In this document: piece after piece, positions 6,459-15,750 of the stretch
Layout: each line of letters begins with the position of its first letter
How positions within the stretch are numbered: position 1 is the stretch's first letter
Assembly (NCBI GenBank): GCA_034429675.1
Contig: DAOUFX010000230.1
Location: 1-64,000 of the forward strand
Length of the DNA stretch: 64,000 bases
Reading direction: 5' to 3'
Source of the DNA: JAKQHY01 sp034429675
Lineage (GTDB): Bacteria > Chloroflexota > Anaerolineae > B4-G1 > SLSP01
Made by a program: the position numbers and the translations under genes
The notes under the pieces: model-generated
Told to the model about the DNA's origin: nothing
Seen by the model: the letters and a program-made list of their open reading frames with translations, nothing else
Databases searched by the model: none

Positions 6459-8186
6459 ATGGGAATTGTGGAACGCAAGCGCTGGCAAGTGGCGCCGCCT
6501 GCCCCACCGAGTTTTTTTGAACAATTATCGCCGCTTAATCCGCTCGTCGCTCAGGTGCTTTACAACCGTGGCATTACAAATCCTGAGACTGTGGCTATGT
6601 TTGTCAACGGCATCCTGTCCATGAACAACCCCTTCAATTTGACGGGCGTGGATGTCGCGGTGCCCTTGATCCGACAGGCTGTGGCGAGACGATTGCCGGT
6701 GGTAGTGTATGGCGACTACGACGTGGACGGCGTGACCGCTTGCGCCGTGTTGGTGCAGGTGCTCCATGCTCTGGGCGCCACAGTGCTGACGTACATCCCC
6801 AAACGTGACGATGAAGGGTACGGCTTGAACAAAGAAGCCATCACTTCCTTATACGAGGAAGGGGTGCGGGTTCTGATTACCGTGGATTGCGGGATTCGCT
6901 CGTTAGAAGAGGTGGCTTTGGCGCGGCAATTGGGCATGATCGTGATTGTGACCGATCACCACCACGTCGGCGAGGCTTTGCCGGTGGCTCACGCTGTGAT
7001 TAACCCGCGACAACCGGGATGCCGGTATCCATTCAAAGACCTGGCTGGCGTAGGCGTTGCCTACAAGCTGGCGCAAGCGTTGTTGCGCGCCAACCATCAG
7101 GTGCCGCTGCCCCACAGCCGGCGCGACATAGACGAGAAGAATCTGCTGGATCTGGTCGCATTGGGCACGGTGGCCGACATGGTGCCGCTGCTGGGTGAGA
7201 ACCATGTGCTGGTAGCTCAGGGATTGGCGCAGATCAATGCGGCGCGCCGCCCCGGCCTTAGCGCCTTGATGTCGGTGACCGGGACCGATCCGGGAAAGAT
7301 CACCACCAATACGATCAGTTTTGCGATGGCGCCCCGGCTCAATGCGGCGGGCCGCATCAGTGAGGCGATGACGGCGCTGGATTTGCTGCTCGCGCCGGAT
7401 ATGACCGTGGCGTTGCCGCTGGCGCAGGAGCTAGACGCTCTCAACGCCGAACGGCGGACGATGACGTTGGAGGTTCAGGATCGAGCCAGACGGATGGTTT
7501 TGGACGCAGAGACGATACCTCCGCTGCTTTTCGCCGCCTCAGACGACTTCCCTCATGGCGTGGTGGGTCTGGCGGCCAGCCGGCTGTTGGATGATTTTTA
7601 CCGTCCCTCGGTGGTGGTGGCGATTGAAGGCGAATTCAGCAAGGGATCGGCGCGCTCCATTCCCGAATTTCACATTACCCAGGCGTTGGACACAATGCCG
7701 GACTTGCTGGTGCGTTATGGCGGGCATGCGGCCGCTGCCGGGTTCACCGTGCGCACGGAGCTGCTATCGGAGTTCAAGGGGCGCCTCGTCGCGTTGGCGC
7801 AAAAGCAACTGGTCGGTTTGATGTTGAAGCCGTCCTTGTCCATAGATATTGACGCGCCACTCCAGATGCTCTCGTGGGATCTGTTTAACGAGATGGAAAA
7901 ATTGCAACCGTTTGGCTATGGCAACCCGCTGCCGGTGTTTGTCAGCCGCCGGGTTTCTGTGCGCAGCGCGCGGGCCGTCGGCGCTGACGGGCGCCACCTC
8001 AAGTTGATTGTCGCCGATGAGCAGGGCAAGCAGTGGGATGCCATTGCTTTCCGCCAGGGGGATTGGATCGGGCGTCTGCCCGCCTATATTGATCTTGTGT
8101 ATACTTTGGAAGCCAATGAGTGGAACGGGCGGGTCACGCTCCAATTGAACGTGCAGGATATTCACTTCGCAGATTCATCTTCATAA
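6459..8186 (+). CDS. recJ: Single-stranded-DNA-specific exonuclease RecJ
   Basis: A 575-residue cytosolic DHH-family nuclease. Family knowledge: RecJ degrades single-stranded DNA 5' to 3' in recombination and mismatch repair, using Mn/Mg. Visible motifs are motif I D-Y-D-V-D-G (86-91), V-D-C-G near 143, the DHH motif D-H-H-H (166-169), G-T-V-A-D-M-V-P-L near 235, and the DHHA1 motif Y-G-G-H-A-A-A-A-G-F near 425. The C-terminal OB-like region (about 455-570) includes L-Q-P-F-G-Y-G-N-P. The length is normal. The ATG at 6459 follows GGAG by 9 bases. An upstream in-frame ATG at 6354 lies inside the terminator hairpin and is rejected. The epimerase gene begins 18 bases after the stop, so they may share a transcript. 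Confidence 0.95.
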   Translation: MGIVERKRWQVAPPAPPSFFEQLSPLNPLVAQVLYNRGITNPETVAMFVNGILSMNNPFNLTGVDVAVPLIRQAVARRLPVVVYGDYDVDGVTACAVLVQVLHALGATVLTYIPKRDDEGYGLNKEAITSLYEEGVRVLITVDCGIRSLEEVALARQLGMIVIVTDHHHVGEALPVAHAVINPRQPGCRYPFKDLAGVGVAYKLAQALLRANHQVPLPHSRRDIDEKNLLDLVALGTVADMVPLLGENHVLVAQGLAQINAARRPGLSALMSVTGTDPGKITTNTISFAMAPRLNAAGRISEAMTALDLLLAPDMTVALPLAQELDALNAERRTMTLEVQDRARRMVLDAETIPPLLFAASDDFPHGVVGLAASRLLDDFYRPSVVVAIEGEFSKGSARSIPEFHITQALDTMPDLLVRYGGHAAAAGFTVRTELLSEFKGRLVALAQKQLVGLMLKPSLSIDIDAPLQMLSWDLFNEMEKLQPFGYGNPLPVFVSRRVSVRSARAVGADGRHLKLIVADEQGKQWDAIAFRQGDWIGRLPAYIDLVYTLEANEWNGRVTLQLNVQDIHFADSSS

Positions 8187-8204
8187 GGGTCAGGTAATTC
8201 CATA

Positions 8205-9158
8205 ATGAAAATTCTTGTGACCGGCGCGGCGGGTTTTATCGGCAGCCATCTGGCCGAGACATTGCTTCAGCGCGGCGATGTCGTGGTTGGGCTGGACAAC
8301 TTCAATGATTATTACGATCCTGCGCGGAAGCGGGCGAACGCGGCGCTTCTGGCGGCTTATCCCAACTTTGTGTTGCACACGGTAGATGTGCGGGATGAAG
8401 CATCGGTTGCGCACATCCTGGCCGATGGCAGTTTTGACGCGGTCGCGCATTTGGCCGCTATGGCCGGAGTGCGCTATTCTATCGAACGCGCTCCGCTCTA
8501 TACCGATGTGAACATTCGTGGCACGGTCAATGTGTTGGAAGGAATGCGCCATGCCGGCGTCCCGCACATCGTTTTTGCTTCAACCTCGTCCGTTTACGGT
8601 AAAACCGACCGGCTGCCGTTTCAGGAAGACGATGCGCTCGGCAAGCCATTGGCCTCTTACCCCGCCAGCAAGATCGCCGGGGAGTTGATGGGCTACACGT
8701 ATCATAACCTCTTCCAGATGTCATTCACAGCAGTGCGCTTCTTTAGCGTCTACGGCCCACGTGGCCGTCCCGATATGATGCCTTACCAGATTACCGATAG
8801 CATCGTTCACGACCGGGTTTTCAAACTTTACAATAGCGGCGAAATGTACCGCGATTGGACCTACGTGGGCGATATTGTCAAAGGAATTGTGGCGGCATTG
8901 GAGCGCCCGTTGGGCTATGCCTGCATGAATCTGGGACGCGGCGAGCCGGTGCGTATGGGCGATTTCGTCTCGTTGGTGGAGCGGCTGGTCGGAAAGCCGG
9001 CCCGGATGGAGACGCCTCCCGCGCCTGCCAGCGAGCCGCCGATTACATACGCCGATATTACGAAAGCTCGTGAATCGCTTGGTTACGCTCCGCATGTGTC
9101 GGTTGAAGAGGGCATGACTCGCTTCTGGGAGTGGTATCAGGCCAATATCCTCGATTGA
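8205..9158 (+). CDS. NAD-dependent epimerase/dehydratase (UDP-glucuronate 4-epimerase-like)
   Basis: A 317-residue extended short-chain dehydrogenase. The N-terminal Rossmann motif is G-A-A-G-F-I-G (7-13). S-T-S-S-V-Y-G and the catalytic Y152-x3-K156 (Y-P-A-S-K) follow, then R-F-F-S-V-Y-G-P-R-G-R-P-D-M and R-D-W-T-Y-V-G-D-I. These last motifs are typical of UDP-glucuronate/UDP-galacturonate 4-epimerases, which build sugar precursors for cell-surface polysaccharide. The length fits the family. An exact substrate cannot be fixed from sequence; UDP-glucose 4-epimerase or another nucleotide-sugar enzyme remains possible. It lies 18 bases after recJ. Confidence 0.88.
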   Translation: MKILVTGAAGFIGSHLAETLLQRGDVVVGLDNFNDYYDPARKRANAALLAAYPNFVLHTVDVRDEASVAHILADGSFDAVAHLAAMAGVRYSIERAPLYTDVNIRGTVNVLEGMRHAGVPHIVFASTSSVYGKTDRLPFQEDDALGKPLASYPASKIAGELMGYTYHNLFQMSFTAVRFFSVYGPRGRPDMMPYQITDSIVHDRVFKLYNSGEMYRDWTYVGDIVKGIVAALERPLGYACMNLGRGEPVRMGDFVSLVERLVGKPARMETPPAPASEPPITYADITKARESLGYAPHVSVEEGMTRFWEWYQANILD

Positions 9159-9203
9159 CATTGATTGAACGAAACCCCGTTTGGTTCTTGACCTTTCAAA
9201 GGG

Positions 9204-10760
9204 ATGGATAGCAATTCAATGGACTCCGTCATTACAATCACCGGTGAGCACCTGACCCTTGAGGACGTTGCGGCTGTGGCGCGTGGCGCGCACGCAAAGT
9301 TGGCGTCTTATGCCGAAACGACGATGGCGCGTTCCTGGGAAGGCGTGCAGACCCTGTTGGCCAACGGCGCGATTGCCTATGGAATCACCACGGGATTTGG
9401 CGCATTCAAGGGTCGCATTATTCCCCAGCATGAGGTCTCCGCATTGCAACGCAACCTGGTATTGAGCCATGCCGCCGGTGTTGGGCCGGCTCTGGATGAA
9501 GCGACGGTGCGCGCGATCATAGCGATACGGGCCAATACGCTGGCCATGGGTTATTCCGGTATCCGTCCCCAGGTGGTCGCGACGTTGTTGGAATTGTTGA
9601 ATCGCGGCGTGATGCCGGTGATTCCGGCTTATGGATCGTTGGGGGCCAGCGGCGATCTGGCGCCGCTGGCGCATCTGGCCTGTGTTCTCATCGGCGAAGG
9701 GGAGGCGTGGTTGGCGGGGGAACGCCTGCCCGGCGGGGCGGCATTGCAGCGCGTTGGATTGGAGCCGGTGGTGTTGGCCGCGAAAGAAGGTCTGGCGTTG
9801 ATCAATGGGACGGCCGTCACGACGGCGATCGGCGCTTTGGTGTTGTTGCGCGCCGAGAATCTTTCGCGCGCCGCCGACATTGCCGGAGCCCTTTCGTTGG
9901 AGGCGATGCGCGGCACGACGGCTGCTTTCGATCCACGCTTGCATTTCGTGCGACCTCATCCGCGTCAGGTGGATGCCGCCGCTTACATGCGGCGGGTGTT
10001 ATCGAATAGCACCTTCGTCCGCCCGCACGATCCCCGCGACATTCAGGACGCCTACAGCCTGCGTTGTATACCGCAGGTTCACGGCGCCGTGCGCGATACA
10101 GTTGCTTACGCGCGTTGGGCGCTGGAAATCGAGCTTAACGCCGTCACCGATAATCCCTTGATCTTTTTTGATGAGGCCGGTGCCCCCGAAGTGCTTTCCG
10201 GCGGCAATTTCCATGCGGAACCAATAGGCCTGGCTCTGGATTATCTCAAGTTGGGAATGGTTGCTTTGGGCAATATCAGCGAGCGGCGCACGGCGCGTCT
10301 GGTGGATGAGGCCTTGAGCAACGGGTTGCCGCCATTTCTGACCCGTCACGGGGGATTGGAGAGCGGCTTTATGATTGCTCAGTACACGGCGGCGGCGCTG
10401 GCTTCGCAAAACAAAGTGCTGGCGCATCCATCCACAGCGGATTCCATTCCCACCTCGGCCAATACGGAGGATCACGTCAGCATGGCGACCAACGCGGCGC
10501 ACCATGCACGTCAGGTAGCGGGGAACGTCGAGCGTATCGTTGCGGTTGAGCTGTTGACGGCGGCGCAGGGCGTGGATTTTCGGCGTGAACAGCTCGGTCC
10601 GGTCGCGCGGTTGGGTAGGGGGACGGCTGCAGCCTATGTGTTGTTGCGATCGCGGGTGCCGTTTCAAGAGCATGATGCGCCGCTGGCGCCGTTGATCGAA
10701 GCTGTGGCCGGGTTGATCGCCAGCGGGGAATTGGTGTCAGCCGTGGATGCGGCTCTGTAA
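9204..10760 (+). CDS. hutH: Histidine ammonia-lyase
   Basis: A 518-residue cytosolic enzyme of normal length. Family knowledge: HutH converts L-histidine to urocanate and ammonia by means of the MIO group formed from an Ala-Ser-Gly triad. The triad is at residues 148-150 within G-S-L-G-A-S-G-D-L-A-P-L. N-L-V-L-S-H-A-A-G-V-G upstream, G-N-F-H-A-E-P and P-T-S-A-N-x-E-D-H-V-S-M downstream, and G-I-T-T-G-F-G near the N-terminus favour histidine over phenylalanine or tyrosine as substrate. The start is uncertain: ATG 9204 has AAAGGG very close, while ATG 9219 has GGATGG at better spacing. No hutU, hutI or hutG lies nearby. It is followed after 14 bases by a TPR membrane protein. Confidence 0.93.
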   Translation: MDSNSMDSVITITGEHLTLEDVAAVARGAHAKLASYAETTMARSWEGVQTLLANGAIAYGITTGFGAFKGRIIPQHEVSALQRNLVLSHAAGVGPALDEATVRAIIAIRANTLAMGYSGIRPQVVATLLELLNRGVMPVIPAYGSLGASGDLAPLAHLACVLIGEGEAWLAGERLPGGAALQRVGLEPVVLAAKEGLALINGTAVTTAIGALVLLRAENLSRAADIAGALSLEAMRGTTAAFDPRLHFVRPHPRQVDAAAYMRRVLSNSTFVRPHDPRDIQDAYSLRCIPQVHGAVRDTVAYARWALEIELNAVTDNPLIFFDEAGAPEVLSGGNFHAEPIGLALDYLKLGMVALGNISERRTARLVDEALSNGLPPFLTRHGGLESGFMIAQYTAAALASQNKVLAHPSTADSIPTSANTEDHVSMATNAAHHARQVAGNVERIVAVELLTAAQGVDFRREQLGPVARLGRGTAAAYVLLRSRVPFQEHDAPLAPLIEAVAGLIASGELVSAVDAAL

Positions 10761-10774
10761 AGGCAGTAGCTTTC

Positions 10775-12289
10775 ATGCAGTTGAAGTCGGATCGTGATCT
10801 GTATCGGCGGCGACGACAGACGCCCTGGTTCAGGATTTTTGTGTTGATGTTATTGGCGGGTATTGGCGGATATGTCGGCTATCTGGTTCTGGCGTTCAAG
10901 GAGTCGCCGGTAGTGGTTGGCGGTACACCGGTGCCAACGCCGACGGTGACACCTGCCCCGGCCATCTATGTAGCCCAGGCGGAGGATGCATACTGGGCCG
11001 GGGATATGAGCGGCGCCATTGCGGCTTATCAACGCGCATTGGACGTTGAACCCAATCAAGCCGAGGTGTACCTTGAGCTTTCGCGTCTCTTGACGTTTTC
11101 CGGCCAGCCGGAGCGCGGTATGTTGATGGCGCGCGAGGCGTTGCGACGCCAGCCGGAAAATGCCCGGGCCTGGGCCTTATTGGGGATGGCTTACGACTGG
11201 TTGGGGCTGCCTTATGAAGCGATTGAAGCGTGCGAGCACGCGCGCTCCCTGGATCCGACCGTGCCTGAGGTGTACGCCTATCTGGCCGAGGCGTATATTG
11301 ACGCCGGGAGTTGGGCTGCGGCCAATGAGACGATTGATCTGGCCATGGAACTCGACGAAAACAATGTGGACGTCAAGCGCAATTATGGCTATGTCCTTGA
11401 AAGCCAGGGCAATTACTACGGCGCGATTGAAACCTACCGCGCGGCTCTGGAAATCGAGCCTAATTTGACCTTTCTGTACGCTTCAATTGGACGCAACGCC
11501 GGCGCCGTCAACGATTTGGTCACGGCGCGTGACGTCTATAAACAGGCCATAGGGATTGATCCTCACGACGCATCCTTGCTGGATCGTCTGGGCTGGACTT
11601 ATTTGTTGATAGGCGATTATGATCAGGCCAAGGAAGTCTTGCAGACCGCGCTGAAAGTGGATTCCAAATACGGCGACGCTTACGGCCATCTGGGGACGCT
11701 GTATTTTCAACAGCGCAATTATGAGGATGCTATTACCGCATTTGGCCCCGCGATCCGTTACGGTGAGGCGCGTTCCCGGCGCTCGACGGTGTTCTTCATT
11801 CTAACGGAGGAACCGATGGATGCGTTGGGCGCCGAGCCTTCCGGCCCGGAGGTGGCGCGGGCGACTTTTGTGCACCCGGTTGAGACGGATATGCCGTTGC
11901 GGGGCATCTTTGCCGGTTCCGAGACCTATCCGCAAATCCAGGGGTATATGCGCTTTGACGTTCTGAGTGGGCGATACGATATCGCATTGACCGGAATGCC
12001 GGCGGCGCCTTCCGGCAAGGTTTACGTTGGCTGGTTTGAGCCGCTCTCGTTGCCGGAACGCACGCAAGCGCGCACAGCTCCGATATTTCCGGCGCCGGAT
12101 GGACAGGTGCGACTCTCGGGGGAGACGGGCGCCGTGATGGGGCCGCCGATTGAGCATTATTACATTCTGGCGCTCAGCTACTATTATCTGGATCAATGTC
12201 CTCAGGCTTTGCCCTATATTCAGATTGCCCTCCGTCTTGATCCTGCCGATGCCAATGCTTTGCAGACGTTGCAGTGGTGTCAGCAATAA
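10775..12289 (+). CDS. Membrane-anchored TPR protein with anti-sigma-like domain
   Basis: A 504-residue protein. A basic N-terminus (R-R-R-R) precedes one membrane helix (about 20-40), then a Pro/Thr linker (V-P-T-P-T-V-T-P-A-P) and at least eight tetratricopeptide repeats (about 65-345). A beta-rich segment near 365-455 includes A-L-T-G-M-P-A-A-P-S-G-K-V-Y-V-G-W. It resembles the RskA/anti-sigma-K C-terminal fold, whose usual motif is L-x-G-L-P-x-A-P-x-G-K-x-Y-x-L-W. A last TPR closes the chain at 460-500. The topology suggests a cytoplasmic stub with the TPRs outside the membrane. Fourteen bases separate it from hutH and 24 from the YfhO gene. Role unknown; cell-envelope assembly with the YfhO protein is possible. 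Confidence 0.72.
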   Translation: MQLKSDRDLYRRRRQTPWFRIFVLMLLAGIGGYVGYLVLAFKESPVVVGGTPVPTPTVTPAPAIYVAQAEDAYWAGDMSGAIAAYQRALDVEPNQAEVYLELSRLLTFSGQPERGMLMAREALRRQPENARAWALLGMAYDWLGLPYEAIEACEHARSLDPTVPEVYAYLAEAYIDAGSWAAANETIDLAMELDENNVDVKRNYGYVLESQGNYYGAIETYRAALEIEPNLTFLYASIGRNAGAVNDLVTARDVYKQAIGIDPHDASLLDRLGWTYLLIGDYDQAKEVLQTALKVDSKYGDAYGHLGTLYFQQRNYEDAITAFGPAIRYGEARSRRSTVFFILTEEPMDALGAEPSGPEVARATFVHPVETDMPLRGIFAGSETYPQIQGYMRFDVLSGRYDIALTGMPAAPSGKVYVGWFEPLSLPERTQARTAPIFPAPDGQVRLSGETGAVMGPPIEHYYILALSYYYLDQCPQALPYIQIALRLDPADANALQTLQWCQQ

Positions 12290-12313
12290 TCCGGTGTAAA
12301 GGTTGGAGATACG

Positions 12314-15013
12314 GTGCGCACTTCCTCCATTGAATCACGCAATCCCCAAAAGAACTCTCCTCAGGATGGTCGTTCCCGGTCGGCGCAATGGTTGTCGTTA
12401 CTCCCGTTCGTTTTGATGTTGTCTGCTTTGGCCATTCTGTATCGGCGGTTGCTGGCCGGACGAGTACTGGCCGGTGGGGATTTGCACACATATTTCTTCC
12501 CCTATTGGGTCGCCGTAACGCGCGCCTGGCGGGAAGGACACCTGCCGCTGTGGACGCCTTATCTCTTTGCCGGAACGCCCCTGCTGTCTAACTCCCAATT
12601 AGGAGTGTTTTACCCCCTGAATTGGCCCTTTTGGGCGCTGTGCGGGACGTCGTTGGCCGGTGTGGCTCAGGCATTGCATTGGAATTTGCTGCTGCATCTG
12701 GTGCTGGCGGCGTTTGCGAGCTATCGCCTGACTCGTCGACTGGGTGTAGGGTCTTGGGGCGCTGCGTTGAGCGGGATTTTGTACGCGGGAAGTGGTTATC
12801 TGGGCTTGCACATCGAACATCTCAACCAGTTGCAGGCGCTTGCCTGGTTGCCCTGGGTGTTGATGCCTGCCAGGGACGCTCCGGAGAGCAAAGATGGATG
12901 GCGTGCGATATTGCCCTCGCCGATTAACATCATCGCCTTCACCTTGATCCTTCTGGCGGGACATACACAGATGGCGTTTATCACCGGGATTGCGTTGGTA
13001 GTGTGGCGTTTGGCGCTGGCCGTTCACTTGAGCCTGTTCGCTCATATCCAGGGCGGGAAGAAGTTTCGTGTTGGGATGCGCGAAGGTGGGCGCTCGCTGG
13101 TATCTTTATTTCCCTTTGTCCTGGCTGTTTTGGCGGCGGCCGTACAATTGCTGCCGACTCTGGAGTTGGCGCGTTTTTCAATGCGCAGCGGCGGATTGCC
13201 CTGGCGTGAGGCCGTGTCGTTTTCGATACGCCCGTGGGATTTGCCGCGAGCTCTGCTGCCATTGTATGTAAGCACACCTTTATTGCCGGAGGGCGTCGCT
13301 TACGTGAGTGTGATCGGGATAGCGTTCGCCGGATGGGGAGTGTGGAATGCTATGGGCAACCGGGCCACCCGTAAGGACGATCGGTATGGGTTTGCGTTGG
13401 CCATTTTGGGGCTTGTTGGCCTGTTTTTAGCCCTGGGTGGATACAATCCGTTCTATTTGCTCGCGGCACGCCTGGGAGTGCCTGGAATTGTGCATTTCCG
13501 CGCTCCGGCGCGGTTCCTTGCCCTCTATGTGCTGGCAGCGGCATTACTGGCAGGAAAGGGTTTGGAGGCGTTGGCGAATGCCGGGATGTTGAGACGGCGG
13601 TATTGGCTGCTCGGCGGACTATGTGGATTGGCCTGGGTAGAGCTACTCGTCTCGGCTGAGTCTCTTCCGCACGCTGCCGCGACGGCGTTGCGCACGTATA
13701 CGGATTTACGCCCCGCGACGGCGAATCTTGTTTCGGCGACGCGGTTGGCCGAGAATGCCGGGGAACCTGCCGGACGGTTCCTGAGCATTTCAAAAACGCT
13801 GTTTGATGCAGGAGACGAAACCGCCGTTGCCGCTTTGTATGGGGACCGGCTTACCGAGAAGTCTTTGTGGGCGTACAATGTCGCGGCGAAACAACGTGAA
13901 GTCCTGTCACCCAACTTCTCGTTGGCGTTCGGCGTCCCGGCCGTGGATGGATACGATGGGGGAATCCTGCCTCTGCGCCACTACGGCACTTTCTCGCGCC
14001 TGTTGCTTCCCGACGGTACTTTAGATGGACGGCTGCGGGAGAATCTGGAAACTGTGCCGGATGTGCGTTGGCTTTCCCTGATGGGCGTGCAGTTTGTGAT
14101 CACCGACAAGACGGGCGATGCCTGGGCCGACGACGTTTTTTATGACCGTCAGTTCCAGCCTCAACTGAAACCGGAAGAAACCTTGACGGTGGCCTGGCTT
14201 CCGCAAGATTTTGCCGCCAATGCGCTCGGTGTGTTATATGCCGGCGCCGGTGAGGTTGTGTTGCAATTCCATAGCGGAGAAGTGATTTCGCGCTCTTTGC
14301 CTTTGAGTACGGCTGATACGCCGGGGCGGGTGCATTGGGAGCAGGCGCAATCCGTGGAGCACATGACGTTGCGCGCCGGTGAAGGCGGATTGACTCTGAC
14401 CGGCGCAAGTCTGGTTGATGAACGAACTGCCGCGTTTTACCCATTGGTTCTCTCTCCACATTTCCGGCTGGTACATTCCGGCGATGTAAAGGTGTATGAG
14501 AATCTGGACGTTTTACCGCGAGCGTTTCTGGCGTCGGGATATTCCTGTGTGGCTTCAGACGAGGACGGATTGCAGCAGATGCAAACCCCCGGATTTGATC
14601 CGGCGACTCAGGCGGTTGTATCCGATTGCGACGCTGCGGCACAGGCCGGGATGAAGGAGATACTCAATGCACCTTCCCAAGCGCAGGTGGACATCCTTAC
14701 CTATAGTCCTACTGCCTGGGTGGTGGATGTGACCTCCGATTCTGGCGGCTTACTGATTTTGACCGACGCCTGGTATCCCGGCTGGACGGCGACGCTGGTG
14801 CCACAACTCGGATCGGGCGCAAGGGTAGAACCCGCGCCGCTTTTGCGCGCCGACCTGCTCTTCAAAGCCGTGTTATTGGAGCCAGGAGCGTGGCGTGTGA
14901 CCTTCACCTATCGCTCGCCCTGGTTATTTTGGGGTGCCGGCATTAGTGTGATCGGTCTGGGATTTCTAGTTCTGTACTATTTCTTTCTGCGGTATACGAG
15001 ATTACCTCTCTGA
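12314..15013 (+). CDS. YfhO-like GT-C membrane glycosyltransferase
   Basis: An 899-residue membrane protein with about twelve hydrophobic helices (about 35-470), a large extracytoplasmic beta-rich part (about 480-865) and a last membrane helix (about 870-895). The first loop holds A-G-G-D-L-H-T-Y-F-F-P-Y-W, the place of the catalytic Asp in GT-C enzymes, then P-L-W-T-P-Y-L-F-A-G-T-P-L and F-Y-P-L-N-W-P, which are typical of YfhO proteins. Family knowledge: YfhO-type proteins transfer sugars from lipid carriers to surface polymers. The GTG start at 12314 is supported by GGAG 8 bases upstream. The last 71 bases overlap the convergent HIT gene. Confidence 0.82.
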   Translation: MRTSSIESRNPQKNSPQDGRSRSAQWLSLLPFVLMLSALAILYRRLLAGRVLAGGDLHTYFFPYWVAVTRAWREGHLPLWTPYLFAGTPLLSNSQLGVFYPLNWPFWALCGTSLAGVAQALHWNLLLHLVLAAFASYRLTRRLGVGSWGAALSGILYAGSGYLGLHIEHLNQLQALAWLPWVLMPARDAPESKDGWRAILPSPINIIAFTLILLAGHTQMAFITGIALVVWRLALAVHLSLFAHIQGGKKFRVGMREGGRSLVSLFPFVLAVLAAAVQLLPTLELARFSMRSGGLPWREAVSFSIRPWDLPRALLPLYVSTPLLPEGVAYVSVIGIAFAGWGVWNAMGNRATRKDDRYGFALAILGLVGLFLALGGYNPFYLLAARLGVPGIVHFRAPARFLALYVLAAALLAGKGLEALANAGMLRRRYWLLGGLCGLAWVELLVSAESLPHAAATALRTYTDLRPATANLVSATRLAENAGEPAGRFLSISKTLFDAGDETAVAALYGDRLTEKSLWAYNVAAKQREVLSPNFSLAFGVPAVDGYDGGILPLRHYGTFSRLLLPDGTLDGRLRENLETVPDVRWLSLMGVQFVITDKTGDAWADDVFYDRQFQPQLKPEETLTVAWLPQDFAANALGVLYAGAGEVVLQFHSGEVISRSLPLSTADTPGRVHWEQAQSVEHMTLRAGEGGLTLTGASLVDERTAAFYPLVLSPHFRLVHSGDVKVYENLDVLPRAFLASGYSCVASDEDGLQQMQTPGFDPATQAVVSDCDAAAQAGMKEILNAPSQAQVDILTYSPTAWVVDVTSDSGGLLILTDAWYPGWTATLVPQLGSGARVEPAPLLRADLLFKAVLLEPGAWRVTFTYRSPWLFWGAGISVIGLGFLVLYYFFLRYTRLPL

Positions 15014-15452
15014 TTCTCTCGGCAATCTGGCGGTGAATTTCCTGCGGAATCTCTATCCGCCGACTGTGACTGTAGGGATTGCCAAACTCCGGATCTTCGA
15101 AAACCAAACCGTTTATTTGCACCAAGTGGTTATATCGCGGTACAACCCACCAATGAACATGAGGATTGGGTGGATTTTCACGAAACGAGAGGTTCATGTA
15201 GCAAGACCAGTTAAACATAGTTGTGTCAAATGCCATCCGTAATGCGCTTTCCAAAACTTTCACGATGGTTAACCATTCGAGCAATTCATCCGGTTTTGTA
15301 TCGGCAATATCGCCACAATGCCTTTTTAAATGAAGGATACATCTTCCGATAAGGCTTTGATTAGGCGCCAGAACGGTCCGCCAAAATTGTGTTTCCAGTA
15401 TTAACGGATAGTTGGGATTATCAGGTGACCATGAACAAATGGGGCATGTCAT
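14943..15452 (-). CDS. HIT-family protein with variant triad
   Basis: A 169-residue protein. An N-terminal C-P-I-C pair (residues 3-6) recalls the zinc site of many HIT proteins. The HIT motif is P-H-V-H-W-W-V-V-P-R-Y, giving H-x-H-x-W where the canonical motif is H-x-H-x-H. The middle His, the nucleophile in Fhit-type hydrolases, is kept and the third is Trp. Family knowledge: HIT proteins cleave dinucleoside polyphosphates or nucleoside phosphoramidates. The ATG at 15452 follows AGGAGG; the upstream in-frame ATG at 15509 lacks a site. The 3' end overlaps the YfhO gene by 71 bases tail to tail. Activity may be altered by the His-to-Trp change. Confidence 0.75.
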   Translation of the reverse strand: MTCPICSWSPDNPNYPLILETQFWRTVLAPNQSLIGRCILHLKRHCGDIADTKPDELLEWLTIVKVLESALRMAFDTTMFNWSCYMNLSFRENPPNPHVHWWVVPRYNHLVQINGLVFEDPEFGNPYSHSRRIEIPQEIHRQIAERIREVISYTAERNSTELEIPDRSH

Positions 15453-15553
15453 ATTTTTACCTCCTGAGCATCTTACGAAGCAAGAGAATCCACGCTGAGT
15501 GTAAGTCAAACTTACGAAAACAGCAACGACTTGGAAATTGGTTTTGCTTCTAT

Positions 15554-15582
15554 TTGTATTACTTTTTGAGAACGGCTATAAT
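15554..15582 (+). promoter_or_regulatory. Upstream promoter candidate for the array
   Basis: TTGTAT (15554-15559) and a consensus TATAAT (15577-15582) are spaced 17 bases. It would give a leader of about 160 bases before the first response regulator. Confidence 0.45.
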
Positions 15583-15683
15583 GAAATTGCTCACGGTCGA
15601 GACTGTGTAAAGCGATTGTATGTGAGAACCATGAAAACTTTTCTGTCTACTTTCTAAATCTTAACCGAATGGTTATCCTATGG

Positions 15684-15713
15684 TTTACCTTCAAAATTGT
15701 TTCGTGATATAAT
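15684..15713 (+). promoter_or_regulatory. Extended -10 promoter of the array
   Basis: TTTACC (15684-15689), an 18-base spacer, and a consensus TATAAT (15708-15713) preceded by TG at 15705-15706, which makes an extended -10 element. It lies 38 bases before the first array start codon, the best-placed promoter for the whole array. Confidence 0.65.
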
Positions 15714-15750
15714 TTAGACAATTAACTGAAAATTACCACGGAGGAGCGGC

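Larger units (their letters stand above)
15453..15750. other. Intergenic region upstream of the sensor array
   Basis: This 298-base AT-rich stretch lies between the divergent HIT gene and the first response regulator. It holds two good plus-strand promoter candidates (15554-15582 and 15684-15713) and the array's first GGAGGAG ribosome binding site. No gene is seen. Confidence 0.7.

Noticed and set aside
1..15013. Histidine-utilisation operon or genomic island around hutH
   Set aside because: No other hut gene, integrase, tRNA or change in base composition is visible nearby; hutH seems a lone gene among housekeeping functions.
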